A stretch of 64,000 bases of DNA. Source: Phaseolus vulgaris. Taxonomy: Eukaryota; Streptophyta; Magnoliopsida; Fabales; Fabaceae. Where the stretch lies: assembly GCF_000499845.2 (NCBI RefSeq), contig NC_023751.2, positions 12,129,564-12,193,563 on the forward strand, given 5' to 3'. The position numbers were made by a program, and so were the translations under genes. Below the pieces are notes generated by a model. It was not told the origin of the DNA and made no database searches. It worked only from the letters and a program-made list of their open reading frames with translations. Shown here piece by piece: positions 38,106 through 50,997 of this stretch; position 1 is the stretch's first letter; each line of letters opens with the position of its first letter.

Positions 38106-38310
38106 ACTCATAAAAATCATGAAATAAAAATCAATTATAAAGACAAAAAATAATTAGTTGTTATAGTGATTAAATTAAAGAATATTTTAAAAAATAAAAA
38201 ACTTTTGATTTATAAATTAGTTTCTATTATTGTTAAATAATTTTTAAATTAGTATCTAATTACCTATCAAGATTTTTTATATCAATTTAACAATAATAAA
38301 ATCTCTTGTG
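38106..38310. mobile_element. CACTA-type MITE, half copy
   Basis: It starts CACTCATAAAAATCATGAAA and carries AAAATAATTAGTTGTTATAG and TAAATTAGTTTCTATTATTG, matching the left half of the family at 19866 and 47820. The sequence stops matching near 38300, so the right half is missing. Confidence 0.6.
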
Positions 38311-41300
38311 CAGATTAGGCATATTAGAACCGTCTAGACCAGAGATTTAACTGTGCTACTTCATACTTTTACTTTGACTTGATCACACTCTGTTTTGACC
38401 TTCTATATTGAACCTCCTTCATTCTTCTAACTGCCTGCACAATAAGCATAACAAAATTCTAGGCTAGGAAGCCTGATACTCTTACCAACCCAAGTAATAC
38501 AATATGAAACACTGATGTATGTGTCTTATTATTACACTTCTTCAACAAAGATATTTTAAGATAAGAGTTTTAATATAAAACATAAACACTAACCAGAATA
38601 AAAAAAAATAACATTTGTATATTATTCGTCATCCATGTCGAAATTTAAATTTAAATTATCATGAACACTTTTATACCATCTAGTTTTAAATTCTTAAAAA
38701 TTTCTATATGTGGTATTGTTATATTAATTTTTTTGCCTATATAAAAAGTTTTCTGAGAGAATTGCTTAGCTAATTCATTAGTTTTCACTGCTAAAAGACA
38801 CAGAGAAAAGAAACAAGTGAAACTTCTTTAGCATGACACCATGTGGATTTGGATTTGAACGACTTTAACCGTTATATCAGAGTAAACTCAGCATAGTTTG
38901 ATGTGTCCAGATTATAAATGTAGTCCTTGCCATCATGAGCAAAGAAGTGTTAATGGTACGAACAGACAATTAACAATGTCCCCGCCTCAATTGTTTTGGC
39001 TTGGTTAAACGAATCTTTGAATCATGATCCAAAATAATTAATATTCTTATGAAAAAGATGAAATCTAAGAAACATTCTATTCATGGCTTCCACCTATGGC
39101 AGCCGCATATTCTTGAGACCACCACCACTGTACTTAAATCATGTTTTTAATCTATATTTCTGCTTTCTAAGAGATGCTGTGCATATTTTTATTTGAAGGT
39201 GCAAATTTAGCAATGGGACGGGACCACATTCTGGAACTGATTTGAAGGGCCTTGTTTTGCCATTTTGAAGATGTGGTCCCTCAATCTTTTCTCTTCGCCC
39301 ATTACATACACCTTCGGTTTTCAAAATATTTAACTGCAGAAATCAGTGGGGAATTGTGGGCTAAGGTTGGTGAAATCCCACCATCTATTTTCAGTTTAAC
39401 TTAGACTTTTTGTTCTCATTTTTACTTAAAAAGAGCTTTATAGGCATAGGTGGAGGAACTTATTAAGTTGACTGGATACGGGACAGAATGATGATGAAGT
39501 TGCATAGAAAACTACAAAAGCATCACGAGTCTACACTGTGTGCAACATTTCAAATCTTGCTTACATGATCCCCTTTGTCGCATAAGGACGACAAATTCTT
39601 GCAAGTAAGAAAAGTTAGAGAAAAAAAAGCCTCTCATGAACTAGTATTTGATTTAGAAAGTACTGTCGGGTTATCGACCAAAGAAAAAGAAAGTAGTGTC
39701 TGTCGGGGACGTTTAGCTTCCAACAACGAACGTAGAATCGTAGATCATGAGGGAGAGCACCGCACCGAACCAAACTGCTTAATTGAGACAAACTTGTCAC
39801 AATAAAAAAAGTATTTTGAGATGTGTTGAATTGTCCCAGTGCACTGCATGCATGCTTTTTCTCTCTACCTCGTGCTCTTTCTTAATTTGTTGCTTTCTTC
39901 TACACTATGTTTGTATTGCACATTGAATATAACTACATGTGTATGTTAAAATGTTTTATTATTTTAGGAAAGAAGACGTGTCTTACGCAACGATAAAGAA
40001 CACCTTTTCTTCCAGAAAATGCCTCATATTTATGTTCCCTTTTCTTTTTATGCAGTGGTCGTACATAGATTTTTATTCAATTTTCAGATTTAAGTTTTTG
40101 AACATATTAGTATGTATTTTTATAATTTTAAATTAATGGATAACATAAAATAAATAATTTAAATGAATATTAAAACATGGATAACAGAAATATCATTGAT
40201 TCTGATGATAATAATAACAATAGTTAAGTTACAATTATAATCCAAATATATCTTAACACTTTTATTAATTTGAATTTATAAATATTAATTAAACTTAAGA
40301 AAAATATATATCTTCTATCAATTAATTATTTAATGCAAACAAATAACCAAAATCAAAATTTGAATTTTAAAATTACAATATTTTAACTAATTAATTAATT
40401 TATTAATTCATTCAGTATAAGAGAAAATGATTTTAACGGGAGTTTATTTTTACATTATCTAGGGTTAAAATTTAAAATTTCTATTAAGTCATTTATTCAG
40501 GGTTGTTGTTTTTTCGCTAAATCATATATGGAAAACGTGTTCTCTAGGATTTTTTTAAACCTCAGGAACAGTCTTTCAAAATCCTTATTAAATATCATGG
40601 ATTTAAGAACTTCCGTAAAATATCATGGGTCTCAAAACCTTCATAAAATAATATGGGTTTAAAAATATTTGTAAAATACCATGAGTTTCAAAATTTCCAT
40701 AAAATGACTTGTCGTCTGAAATAACCTTCAACCTCATTTTTCACCATCTCTAACGATCCTCCTGACCTCTCTCCGACACAGGCTCAATGACCACCAACAA
40801 GAAAAATTAGAATTACATACAGCCAAAATTCGTATGTAAGACCAAATATCTGTATGTAAAACATAGTTACATGCGGATTACATACGAACAAAAATCCGTA
40901 TATAAAACTATCGTAGGTAAGTGTTACATACAGATTCTGGATGTAATATTATTAATATCATTTATATTATTTAAATTATTAATATTATTAAATATTTTTA
41001 ATATTACTAAATATTGTTAATATTATTAAATATTGTTAATATTATTTAGTATAGTTAATAAATTTATTTATATTTAACACAATAATATTTTCTATTATAT
41101 TTTTCAAGTTTTTTTATTGTTTTTATTTATATTTATATAATAATATAAATAATATTTATATTATTAATAATTATATTTATATTATTAATAATAATAAGTA
41201 TAATAAAAATTATAATATAATAAAAGAACTTATGTGATGTAGTGGTTAATGTCGTGGGCATTGAAGGGATTTGACTTCAAAATCCCATCTATTGCAGTTT

Positions 41301-42442
41301 TCTTTTAACATTAATCTATATCTAACTTATTTCAAAATTAATTAAAAAATTAAACGAAGTGTTAGAATCCGAATGCATGTATGGTTGAAATACATATTAT
41401 CCAAAATTATTTTAGTGAGTTTTTAAAATAAAGTTTTGAAACTTATTAGAAAACTTATTTCTAACGTAAACTTTCAAAATTTTAGAAAATGTATTTATAA
41501 AATATATTAAAACTATATAGTTTTTAATTATTTATAAATAAATTTAATTATATTTATTTATTGAAGTTTGAAAAATCTGAAGTATTTTTATTGAGGTTCT
41601 ACAATAAATCTTGAAATTTAACGAATTTTTTTGAGATTCGAAGATTAAAAAAAACATTCATTATTTTGTCGAGATTTTAAAATAAACTTTTGAAATTTAA
41701 TAAAGGTTAAAAAAACTTCTTCATTATTTAAATTAATTCCTAAGATTATATTAACCTCTATTAAAATATTATTTGTTTTTTTAATGATTCTTTATCTTCC
41801 TTTTAAAAGGAAAAAGAAAATAAAAGATTAAATAATCACCTTAAAATTTGGATTCGTTATAGAATTAACACATTGAAAATGTGTTGTATTGAACATAAAG
41901 AAAGTGGAAAAAAAAAATAGCACAGATAATAGGTCATTCCAAGCAAGATTATTGGAGGTATATGCGTTCGTCTTAATTGATATTATGCTGAAAAATAGCA
42001 GAAAAGACTGTGATCTGTATGAAAAAATGGTTTTAGAATAAATTAATCCCTGAGAGCAAAAGACTATATATTGCTCTGTGAAACATGAACGTATTCTATC
42101 TAGATTTGAAAATTCACAAGAAATTAATAACACTTAGGGTCATATATAGAGATTAACCAATTGCATAAATTATTGAGTGTATTAGAATTTTTGAATTTGA
42201 ATTTTGGAGATCCATCTATCTTAAATAGTTGAAAGGGATAGTTTTGTCAGGAGCAACTGTAAGGATAATGAAACTGCTTTATTGGATAATGAAAGCCTCC
42301 CATGAATGCGGCACTAGGTGTTGATAAATTATTACATCATTTTTTATCATGACCTATTTCAACCCCTTTGGCTAAGGTTCCTCATATAACACAAAGAACA
42401 ACCCAACTTTCTAATCTCAGAAATCAATCAACTAAGACAGCT
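38311..42442. other. Intergenic DNA, no supported gene
   Basis: Frames at 39139-39324 (minus) and 39575-39805 (plus) lie in less AT-rich DNA but match no family I know. Positions 40800-40940 contain five or six varied copies of a TTACATACGGAT-type motif in both orientations. Positions 40950-41230 are (ATT)-rich. The last ~150 bp are likely the promoter and 5' UTR of the ARM/TPR gene. Confidence 0.35.
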
Positions 42443-44824
42443 ATGAAGTCCCAAATGAAGAAAAAGAGAGTAACCCCTATTCCCAATACTCCTTGCAACA
42501 TCAGCGATGAGCTTTGCATCAACCCGCGTTGCTTCTTCTGCAGCATGGGAGAACCAGATGCATCTCTCAGAAGAGCTGAAATAACGACTTGCTTCAAAGA
42601 ACTATTTCAGGGAGAGAATCATGAGAAACACGTGTTGGTGCTGAGTGGACTATGGCACATCGCAATGAGCCAACCCAACGACCCAGAGTTCCCATCCCTC
42701 GGAATATTCAAGTACATGGCAAGTCTAATCCACAAAGGGATAAACGACAGGCACTGGCTTCACACAAATCAAAACATATACATGCCCTATTACGCTGCTC
42801 ATATCATTGGCTCATACACAATGAACAAGGAGGAGTTTGCACAACTAGCCGTGCAATCAGGCGTGATACCCCCATTACTAGACTTGCTTAGGGGGAAGAT
42901 GAGTTGGGTTGAGCAAAGAGTTGCTGTTCGAGCACTTGGTCACTTGGCCAGTTACAAAAGCACGTTTGAATCAGTAGTACAGCAGGAGCAAGAGGTAGTG
43001 AAGTTGGCCTTGAACTTGGCTTCCACTTGTTTAGAAGTGGTCTATGTTGACTTCGTAGCTGTGAAGGAAAACAAAAGGCTCGAGTATCACAGAAACTTGC
43101 TTACTAGAGGGGTTGGGGATTTGGAGATGGAGAATCGCAAGGCAGAGGAATGGGCTAGCCAGCTTCAGTGTTGGTCTCTTTACCTTCTGAATTGCTTTGC
43201 TTGCAAAGATAGGGCTCTGGATCTCATATGCAAGAAGGGGTTTCTCAAGGACTTGTGCGATATGTGGGGAGGGTTGATAAATCACACGTCACCAGCAGGG
43301 GTTGGACTGATAAGAATCTTGTGTTATAGTAAAGAAGGAAGGAAAAACATTGCTGAGTTACCTAAAGTTGTGAACGCTTTAGGTAACCTTTCCAGATCTT
43401 CAGATGATTGGCAGTATATAGGTATCGATTGTCTTCTTCTCCTTCTCAAGGACCCAGATACGAGGTACAAAGTTCTTGATGTTACCGCTCCTTACCTTAC
43501 TGATTTGATCGAACTTACAAACCTTGGAGATAAATCAAACGTGGGTGAGACCGTCACAAAGGTTCTTCTTAATTTGAAACCTAACATACAAAAGGTTGGA
43601 GCAGTATTGCAAGAAGTGATGGACTTGAAGGTTGATAGGAGGAACAAGGAGAAGGTACTCTCGGAGGAAAAATTAGAGGAAACAAGGGTTCTGGTGAGTT
43701 TGATAAAGCAAGAAGCGAATCACAAGTTCAGGTTGGGAAAGGTGGAAGAAGCTTTAGTGAAATACTCTGAAGCGCTTGGTGTTTGTCCCTTGAAGTTTAG
43801 AAAAGAGAGAATGGTGATTTATAGTAACAAAGCTCAGTGTCATATTTTACTTAAGGACGCAGATTCAGCGATCAGTGACTCAACGCGTGCTCTTTGCCTA
43901 TCCAACCCCGCAAACACCCATAGGAAAAGCCTTTGGAGAAGGTCACAGGCATATGACATGAAAGGAATGGCCAAAGAGAGCCTCATGGACTGCATAATGT
44001 TCATGAACAGTAGCATCAAGTCGGGTGAAACCATGCGTGTCAAGATTCCATACCACCCTGCGCGCATGATCTGCAAGCACATGGATGCCACGTGGCTTTT
44101 TGCCACTGCTCGATCAAGGGTAGAAAAAACAATGCAAGAATTGAACCAAGTTGGCGGGCATGCTCAGAACCAAAAGCAACCACGTGATCATAAGGCCATG
44201 ATGACCATGATGATACAAAACAGAAACACTCACATACACGGTAATTAACTCTATGCCTTGCTTATTTAACTGTTGCTTACATAACTAGAGAAATTTTCTT
44301 GAAAAAAATTATTCACAGACAATAGCATTAATGTGCATAAAATGCAACCATTGATGCATAATACTCAAACCTTTTAGCTGTTAGACAGATCTTAGTAAGT
44401 TTTGACCTAAGTCAAGAATTTATAGCAGAAAAGAGTTGTTGATGCTGAAATTAATAAACATGCTATATATCAGTGTAATCGGGAACTATTTTAAAGGAAC
44501 CTTTGATGTGAAAAATAACATCTTAAATAAAGTTGATCATTTTTGCTTCGAAGTTGTGTTCTCTAACCATTTTCACACACACTATGAGTAATATTAAAAT
44601 CAAGTATTAACATAATTTGAAGTAAATATTTTAGCTGACTTGAATTTAGAGTTCATATGCTGTCTTTACAGCGTTTGCGTGCGTGAGGGTCAGAATAACT
44701 TTTGGTGTGAACTACTTTTTCAGGTCTGTCAACCATTATTGAAGAACCTTTTAACGCAAAAGAAGGTGGTAGGAGAAAGATGGAAAGGGCGAGAAGGAGA
44801 TTGAAGAAAGGTGGAGCAACGTAG
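42443..44824 (+). CDS. Armadillo + TPR protein with Hsp clamp
   Basis: A long exon 42443-44240 and a short last exon 44724-44824 join in phase (G|GT), giving 1899 nt and 632 aa. The N-terminus has a basic run and CINPRCFFC, a possible metal-binding cluster. Residues ~90-400 are alpha-helical ARM-like repeats (for example SGVIPPLLDLLRGKMSWVEQ and RAVRALGHLA-type helices). Residues ~415-520 are three TPRs. All five residues of the carboxylate clamp that holds the EEVD tail of Hsp70/Hsp90 appear: K and N in KQEANHKF, N in YSNKAQC, and K and R in KSLWRRSQAY. The end is very basic (GGRRKMERARRRLKKGG). This fits a plant-specific ARM/TPR family, loosely called UNC45-like. A co-chaperone role is inferred. 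The open frame extends upstream of the chosen ATG, but without another ATG. Confidence 0.85.
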
Positions 44825-46513
44825 GTCAATTTAAATGGCTTGTTAGATGCGTAGGAAGAGAATATTGTGGCACCCAGCTAGCTAGGTTCCATATTTTGGC
44901 CACTAGTTTAAACTTACACATATAAATACTTTCTTTTATGTACTTTAATTTGTCAGTGGCAGATTAGAAACCGAACCAAAATGGCTCTCTAATCTATTTT
45001 GCATATGAAAATGGAAAATGAGTAGTACGTAATGGAATGGCTTATTATAAAAGAATGGCGTGACTGATATAAACCAGCAGAACCCGGGAAAATGGAGAGG
45101 ACCACATCTCCATTGTTAATATAATACTATATATAATGTAACTCACTGCTCAAATTAAAAATACCAACAACAAGAGTACAACACAGAATAAATTTGTGTT
45201 GGTTTGGTATTCAAAAACTGGTTTTCTTTTACAATTATGGTGCAATCTCATCAAGAAATTACCATAATGGACGGAATCCAAAAAATCTATAAGGATATGG
45301 GTTCGTGTGCATCACTTCATGTAAGAAAAAATTATGTTTTATCAAACAAAACTTTAGTTTCAACTTAAAATACTTAAAATTTAAAAAGAAATTGTGGATG
45401 CAGAAAATAACTTCTGTTGTAAAATTTTCATTCACAAAAGTCGGATTCATTCAACACGAAACTACTTTGACTTATTAATTTATCTAATAAAAGTTGTGAA
45501 CGGGAAAATCTGTTCACTTTCTTAAAAAACAAAACACGACTTTAATACAAAATTAATCAATAAGTCTGCGTAGTTTATGTTGCTGATAAAAAAAAATAAA
45601 AATTATGTTGATTATTTTGAACTAAATTCGTCATCAAGCATAAGAATTTAAAAAAAAAAGCATTGAACTCATGCTCCTTAACAGTTTTATTAAAGTAATG
45701 TATAGTGTTCATGACTTTTGCATAGGTTGAGATTTTTGTAATTCAGCTATCATGCAATAAGGCTCAAAAGCTCACAATAATTAGCCTTCATAACTCTGAA
45801 ATTAGTTTTTGGTATAAAGAGAAAATAAAATAGATCCTTATATTCATTAAAAATAAGAAATAACTTACTTATCTAAATATATCACTATTTTATTATATGG
45901 ACCTACGTTATAGTAAATTATAAATTGTAATAAAATTAAAAGTTGGTATTTCAATTGATATGGTGAAAAAAGTGTTAGGTTACTGAGTATTTGATGGTAT
46001 AGACAAATTGTTTAAAGTTGTGACAACTTAAATTAGTTGAGTAAAGATAGGTGATACTATTAAGTACAAATTCAATTCAACAATGTCAAAAAATATATAG
46101 GAGCAACAATGTCAAGAAATATATAAGAGTTGTTTATGGTAAACATAATTTCACTACAGATATAATTGGAGTCGTGTTTATTATACATAATTTTACTACA
46201 AATAAATGTAAAATTATCCTTTTTATACATGATTTTACCTTTAAACAGAAAATTAATATAATTAAAGTTGATAAACCTTTCATGAATAAAAATTATTTTA
46301 AAACAAATTCGTTTTTAAGGATACGATTTCTTCATATAGATTGAAGGCGGCGTTTTATAAACACAATTTCTTCTTTAACAGATTGAGTTTTCAAACGCAA
46401 CTTTTTTTTATTTTATTTTCAAAAATCTGCTCATTCCAATAATTTAGAATGAAATGGAACAAGAGTGGTAAAAAAAATAGAAATCTTGAATCCACGGACT
46501 CTATAACATAACA
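44825..46513. other. Intergenic DNA, no supported gene
   Basis: The 3' flank of the ARM/TPR gene is followed by AT-rich DNA. At about 46075-46130 a 26-bp unit with AACAATGTCAAGAAATATAT is repeated twice in tandem. Confidence 0.4.
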
Positions 46514-46633
46514 TGTTGAGAAGTGTACTTTAAACCTAACTCAACTTTATAAAATCAACTTATAAGATGATGTTTGCATTCACTTATTTGTAATAAATTA
46601 TCATCATCTCTAGTAAATGTGGGATCTCCAACA
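46514..46633 (-). mobile_element. Solo LTR of the TRIM family
   Basis: In reverse complement it runs from TGTTGGAGATCCCACATTTA to CTTCTCAACA and shares the TCTAGAGATGA.. and TTATAAAGTTGAGTTAGG blocks with the TRIM LTRs at the left edge of the window. It has the terminal TG...CA. No internal region or second LTR is adjacent. A target duplication was not clear. Confidence 0.6.
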
Positions 46634-46900
46634 TTATTCAAACTTTATTTCAAGCTCATGAAGTGCTAAATCATTGGAAAAATGGAATTGAAGCTTGATT
46701 TAGAAACAGCAAGATGAATTGAGTAGTTTTACAATGACTAAGTTGTTGGATTTGTTTACTTGTTTAGAGTGCACAAATTTAAGTTACAGTAACGGCAACA
46801 AAGTGTTGCATCTCACAAACTGAGCAATAGAACTAGTCCCCATCTTTTGAAGATATACACAAACGGCATGTTAAAATATGTGGTTTAATATAAACTTTTG

Positions 46901-48818
46901 GAGAGGTAAATGTTATAAGGTTCAATTCCCTATTTAGTACCATTTACACTTTTATTTCTCCATTTAACACCATTTTTTTATCTAGCATCTTTTTGTTTTT
47001 ATTTCCTATCTAGTACCCTTTTATTTTTTATTTCCCTATCTAGCACTATTTCAAAAATAAATAAATAATAAATTATTATTTTTTTGATAATTTTAATTTG
47101 GAATGTATTAAGAAATAAATATTTTTAATGTTTAAAATAGTTAGAAATATAATTAATGAATAAAGAAATAAGTTTTTACAAAATAAAAATAAAAAAGTAA
47201 TAAATTTAAAATGTTTAGTTTAAAATTATTTTTTTTAAGAATGAAGAAAATAAAAAATTAAACCCTACAATAACATAAAAGTTGAATCTATAAACATAAA
47301 TTAGTATTTTTATTATTATTGATGATGTAATCATGTTAATTTCAAGTAAAAAATATAGAACATAATTATAAAAAAACAAATTTAATTAGTATTAATTAAT
47401 AGTGGACACACAAATAATATTGAAGAGTTTACCTTAAATGCAAAATCCTAAAAAAAACTAATGCAAATGTTACCCTTAATGCTTAAAAATGAGAAGAAAA
47501 AATGCAAAAATAAATAATTCTAGAAAATAAAAACAACAACAATAAAATAAAAACAAAAAACAGAAATAAATAAAGAAGGGTAGAAAAAAAATAATAACTA
47601 AAAACATAAAAGATATAAAATAAAGGCAAAACAAAATAAGATAAAGATAAAATATATAAAAAAAATCCAAGTAAGTTAAATATAAGAGATATAAGGCGAT
47701 ACTAAATAAGTATATGTTGATCATAAAAAAAATGAAAGATGGTCATTTATTTAATATTTTCTTCAATGGTACATTAAATAGTTTGTGCGAAATGAAACAT
47801 AATTAATGATGAGAAGTGCCACTACAAAAAAATCATGAAATATAAAGCAATTTTTAGAGACCAAAATAATTAGTTACAATAGGAACTAAAATAGAGACCA
47901 TTTTAGAAACTAAAAAAAAAAAATTGGTTTCTAAATTAGTTTCTATTATTTTCTATTATTGTTAAATAGTTTCTAAATTGGTATCTAATTAGCAACTAAG
48001 GTTTTAATTACCAATTATTTAGTTTCTAAATTTGGTAGCAAACCTTGGTTGCTAATTAGATACCAATTTAGAAACTATTTAACAATAATAGAAAATAATA
48101 TAAACTAATTTAGAAACCAAATTTCTTTTTAGTTTCTAAAATGGTCTCTAATTTAGTTACTATTGCAACTAATTATTTTGGTTTCTACAAATTGGTTTCT
48201 ATTTCATAATTTTCTTGTAGTGTGCACAATCCAGTAATGTTGGGACAAGTTCTTTATGTGTCCTGGTGTTTAACAATATGAACATTTTCTGTTTGATCAT
48301 GATGTTCTCTTATGTCCATATCAATCCTTATTCAACTTGTTTTTTTTTTATAATTATGTCATGTATTTTTTACTTGAATTAACATGATTACATCCTCAAT
48401 AATAATAAAAATAAATATTAATTTATGTTTATAGATTCAACTTTTATGTTGTTGTAGAGTTTAATTTTTTATTTTTTTCATTCTTAAAAAAATAATTTTT
48501 AAACTAAACATTTTAAATGTATTACTTTTTTATTTTTATTTTGTAAAAACTCATTTCTTTATTCATTAATTATATTTCTAACTATTTTAAACATTAAAAA
48601 TATTTATTTTTTAATGCATTCAAAATTAAAATTATCATTTTTTTAATTTATTATTTATTTATTTATTTTTGAAATGGTGCTAGATAGGGAAATAAAAAAT
48701 AAAAGGGTGTTAGATAAGGAAATAAAAACAAAAGAGTGCTAGATAGGAAAATAAAAACAAAAAGGTGCTACATGGGAAAATAAAAATGTAAATGGTGCTA
48801 GATAAAAATTCACCTCTC
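46901..48818. mobile_element. Non-autonomous element with ~470-bp inverted repeats
   Basis: The left arm (about 46901-47385) and right arm (about 48340-48818) are near-perfect reverse complements. The outermost bases are GAGAGGTAAAT and its partner GAGAGGTGAAT. Each arm starts with four or five tandem copies of a ~35-bp unit containing TTTTATTTCCCTATCTAGCA, followed by AT-rich DNA that stays in register. The loop holds a CACTA MITE inserted later. There is no transposase frame. I found no clear target duplication, so the superfamily (Mutator-like by arm length) is only inferred. Confidence 0.75.
47817..48225. mobile_element. CACTA-type MITE, copy 3 (nested)
   Basis: The element runs 47820-48222 (403 bp) with TGC on both sides as a 3-bp target duplication. 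It has CACTACAAAAAAATCATGAA at the left and TTCATAATTTTCTTGTAGTG at the right. The whole length folds as a long inverted repeat. It is the cleanest copy of the family in this window and sits inside the loop of the long-inverted-repeat element, so it arrived later. Confidence 0.92.
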
Positions 48819-50085
48819 ACACTAAAGTAAAAATACACATCATAAGTCCACAATATAATATTAAAACAATCAAACTCCAGAATCGGATGGTTGAAAAAAA
48901 AACCGCAGAAATTACTTCTAACATTATATACTTAATATTTTATCCACAAATTAAACTTTCTCATAATTTTACAATTTCTTTTACAGTTAATAATTTTATG
49001 ATTATATTTTGGTTAAAAGAAAAATTCTAATTGGTTTGATGAAAATAAAAACATATCTAATGTAATATTTTTACAATAAAAATTATATAATTATATAATT
49101 TTTTATGAAGTTTTATTTTATTTTAAGTAAATCCACCATGTTAATTGTATATTTTAAAGAACATGTTACAAATTTTGTTTTAGTGACGTAGAATAGAAAA
49201 TAAATAGATAGATAGTGAGAGATTTTGCAATATCTATTGTCAATTTGATGTAGAAGATACTACATTAGTATTATCACCACCTAATGTAATATGTCATTTA
49301 AAAACAAAAGCAAAATGGATACATACTACATTAGGATTTTCACTTGAATGTCATTTAAAAACAAGGCTAAAGCAAAATATTTTATGCATCTTGTATATAA
49401 TATGCATACACATCAAGTATAGTCTTAATTGGTGTATACTTTGTACATTAGTAATTAATGTAGAATGTACATTTTTTTTCAAATTAATTTATTTATTTTC
49501 CTTCTACCACACATGTAAAGATAGAAAATGTAATTAAATTTTTATATTTAACTAACTTATATAATTTAATAAAAGTAGATATATAATATATTTCTATATT
49601 GAACTAAATTTTTATGTCTAAATTTTCTGTATATAACACTCATTCTTAATATAAACGTCTATTCCTATATTCTAAATTGTAAAAAAGAACATATATTAAA
49701 ATTTGTAACATTACAAGAGAATCATAAGTGATGCAAGGTAAAGGAAATGATGATGTGGCATGGAATTGCCTATGGTTAGCATAGGCATTGGGAGTAGCTA
49801 GTAAGAGAGAATAATGTAGTGAAGTTTTGTGCTGAAACTTTTTATAATTTTTTGTTCACGCTTTAGTTCAATTCGTGCAACTTATAAAATTGTTTTAATT
49901 ATAAAATAAATGACTTTATTTGAAACTCAAAACTTAAATTAAGACTCTTACCATATCATCTCATCATTTTTATTTTATTTTATTTTTCATCATATTTCAA
50001 TAAATAAAAACTCTTATAAAACCTATACCATATATTTAAGATGTAAATTAATATTCCTCTATTAGAAATACTGTAAAAACAATTA
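48819..50085. other. AT-rich intergenic DNA
   Basis: No gene or clear element was seen. Confidence 0.4.
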
Positions 50086-50997
50086 GTTATTGATGTGAAT
50101 GTAACTACAAGAACACATGATTCTTGACATTCTTAGGAACAACTTGAGCTGGATTTAAAAGACACTCTACTTTAGAATTGGATCAATGTTCTAAATTCAA
50201 GAACTCACCAAAACTAAGCACCAACCAAGACTCATATTGAAGTCCATGTATTGTCAAATTGAATCAAAACAAAAGGAAAGAAGAACAAGAATTAAAACTG
50301 GACAGAATTTAAATGATAGCTACTGAACCAAAACAGAATTAAGAACACAATGCTGGAAACACAAAATAAACGGTAGAAAAAGAAGTAAACTCTAGGAATC
50401 AAAACTACCGAATGGAAAATTGAAGAAAAGGGAAGAAGAACACTTATAGAATAAGATGCTTGCTGGATTTTGAGAATTGGAAGAAGCCATTCACGCCACT
50501 TGGAACCTTGAACCAAGATAAGTGATGGAGTGCCACCACTTGAAGCTCACCATAGCTCACAAGATAAGGCAAAGAAGAGGAAGACTCAAAACTCACAAAT
50601 TCTCTCCCAAATTGAGTATAGTCTCTCTACTATAAAATTCCAATCTGAATTGTACAAGCTAAGCACCTTTATTTATAGCCTAGAGGTGCTGAAAATGCAA
50701 GCTAAATGGCACACAAATGCAATGAAATTCGGTTTGGCACCCCCTAGGCTCCTATCTACACTCCCCACTAGACTCCCTTACTACTTACACCTTTTTATTA
50801 CATTCACACCCCTATTCTATAAAAGAAATAAGAAGAGCCATTTTATTATACTCTTGTCCCAAAGCTCTTGCCATGCTCCTAGTAATTCGTTGGGCTTGGG
50901 CCCCTTGTTGGGCTTGGACCCCTTGATGGGCTTGGGCCCCTTGTTGGGCTTGGGCTTCATGGCCTAGAGCATCCTCTACTTGGTTTCCATCAGTTAT
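50086..50997 (-). mobile_element. Solo LTR with 5-bp target duplication
   Basis: A 902-bp unit (50091-50992) starts TGATGTGAATG and ends TTTCCATCA, so its ends are inverted TGATG/CATCA. GTTAT stands on both sides (50086-50090 and 50993-50997). The reverse complement starts TGATGGAAACCAAGTAGAGG. Near that end is a tandem array (about four copies) of an 18-19 bp unit with GGGCTTGGGCCCCTTGTT. A 145-codon plus-strand frame inside (50530-50967) is an accident of this repeat. With no internal region or second LTR next to it, this is the product of LTR-LTR recombination, most likely of a Ty3/gypsy element. The minus orientation is a guess from LTR style. Confidence 0.85.

Noticed and set aside
39139..39324. 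61-codon minus-strand frame in less AT-rich DNA
   Set aside because: No family match and no partner exons; a possible relic only.
39060..39330. Possible microRNA hairpin
   Set aside because: I looked for known legume microRNA cores and a long foldback in the less AT-rich islands and saw none I could support by eye.
47476..47724. 82-codon frame rich in F, L and Y
   Set aside because: Low-complexity reading of poly-A/T-rich DNA within the long-inverted-repeat element.
50530..50967. 145-codon open frame with repeated GLGPLLGL
   Set aside because: It lies wholly inside the 902-bp solo LTR and its repeats come from the GGGCTTGGGCCCC array, so it is not a gene.
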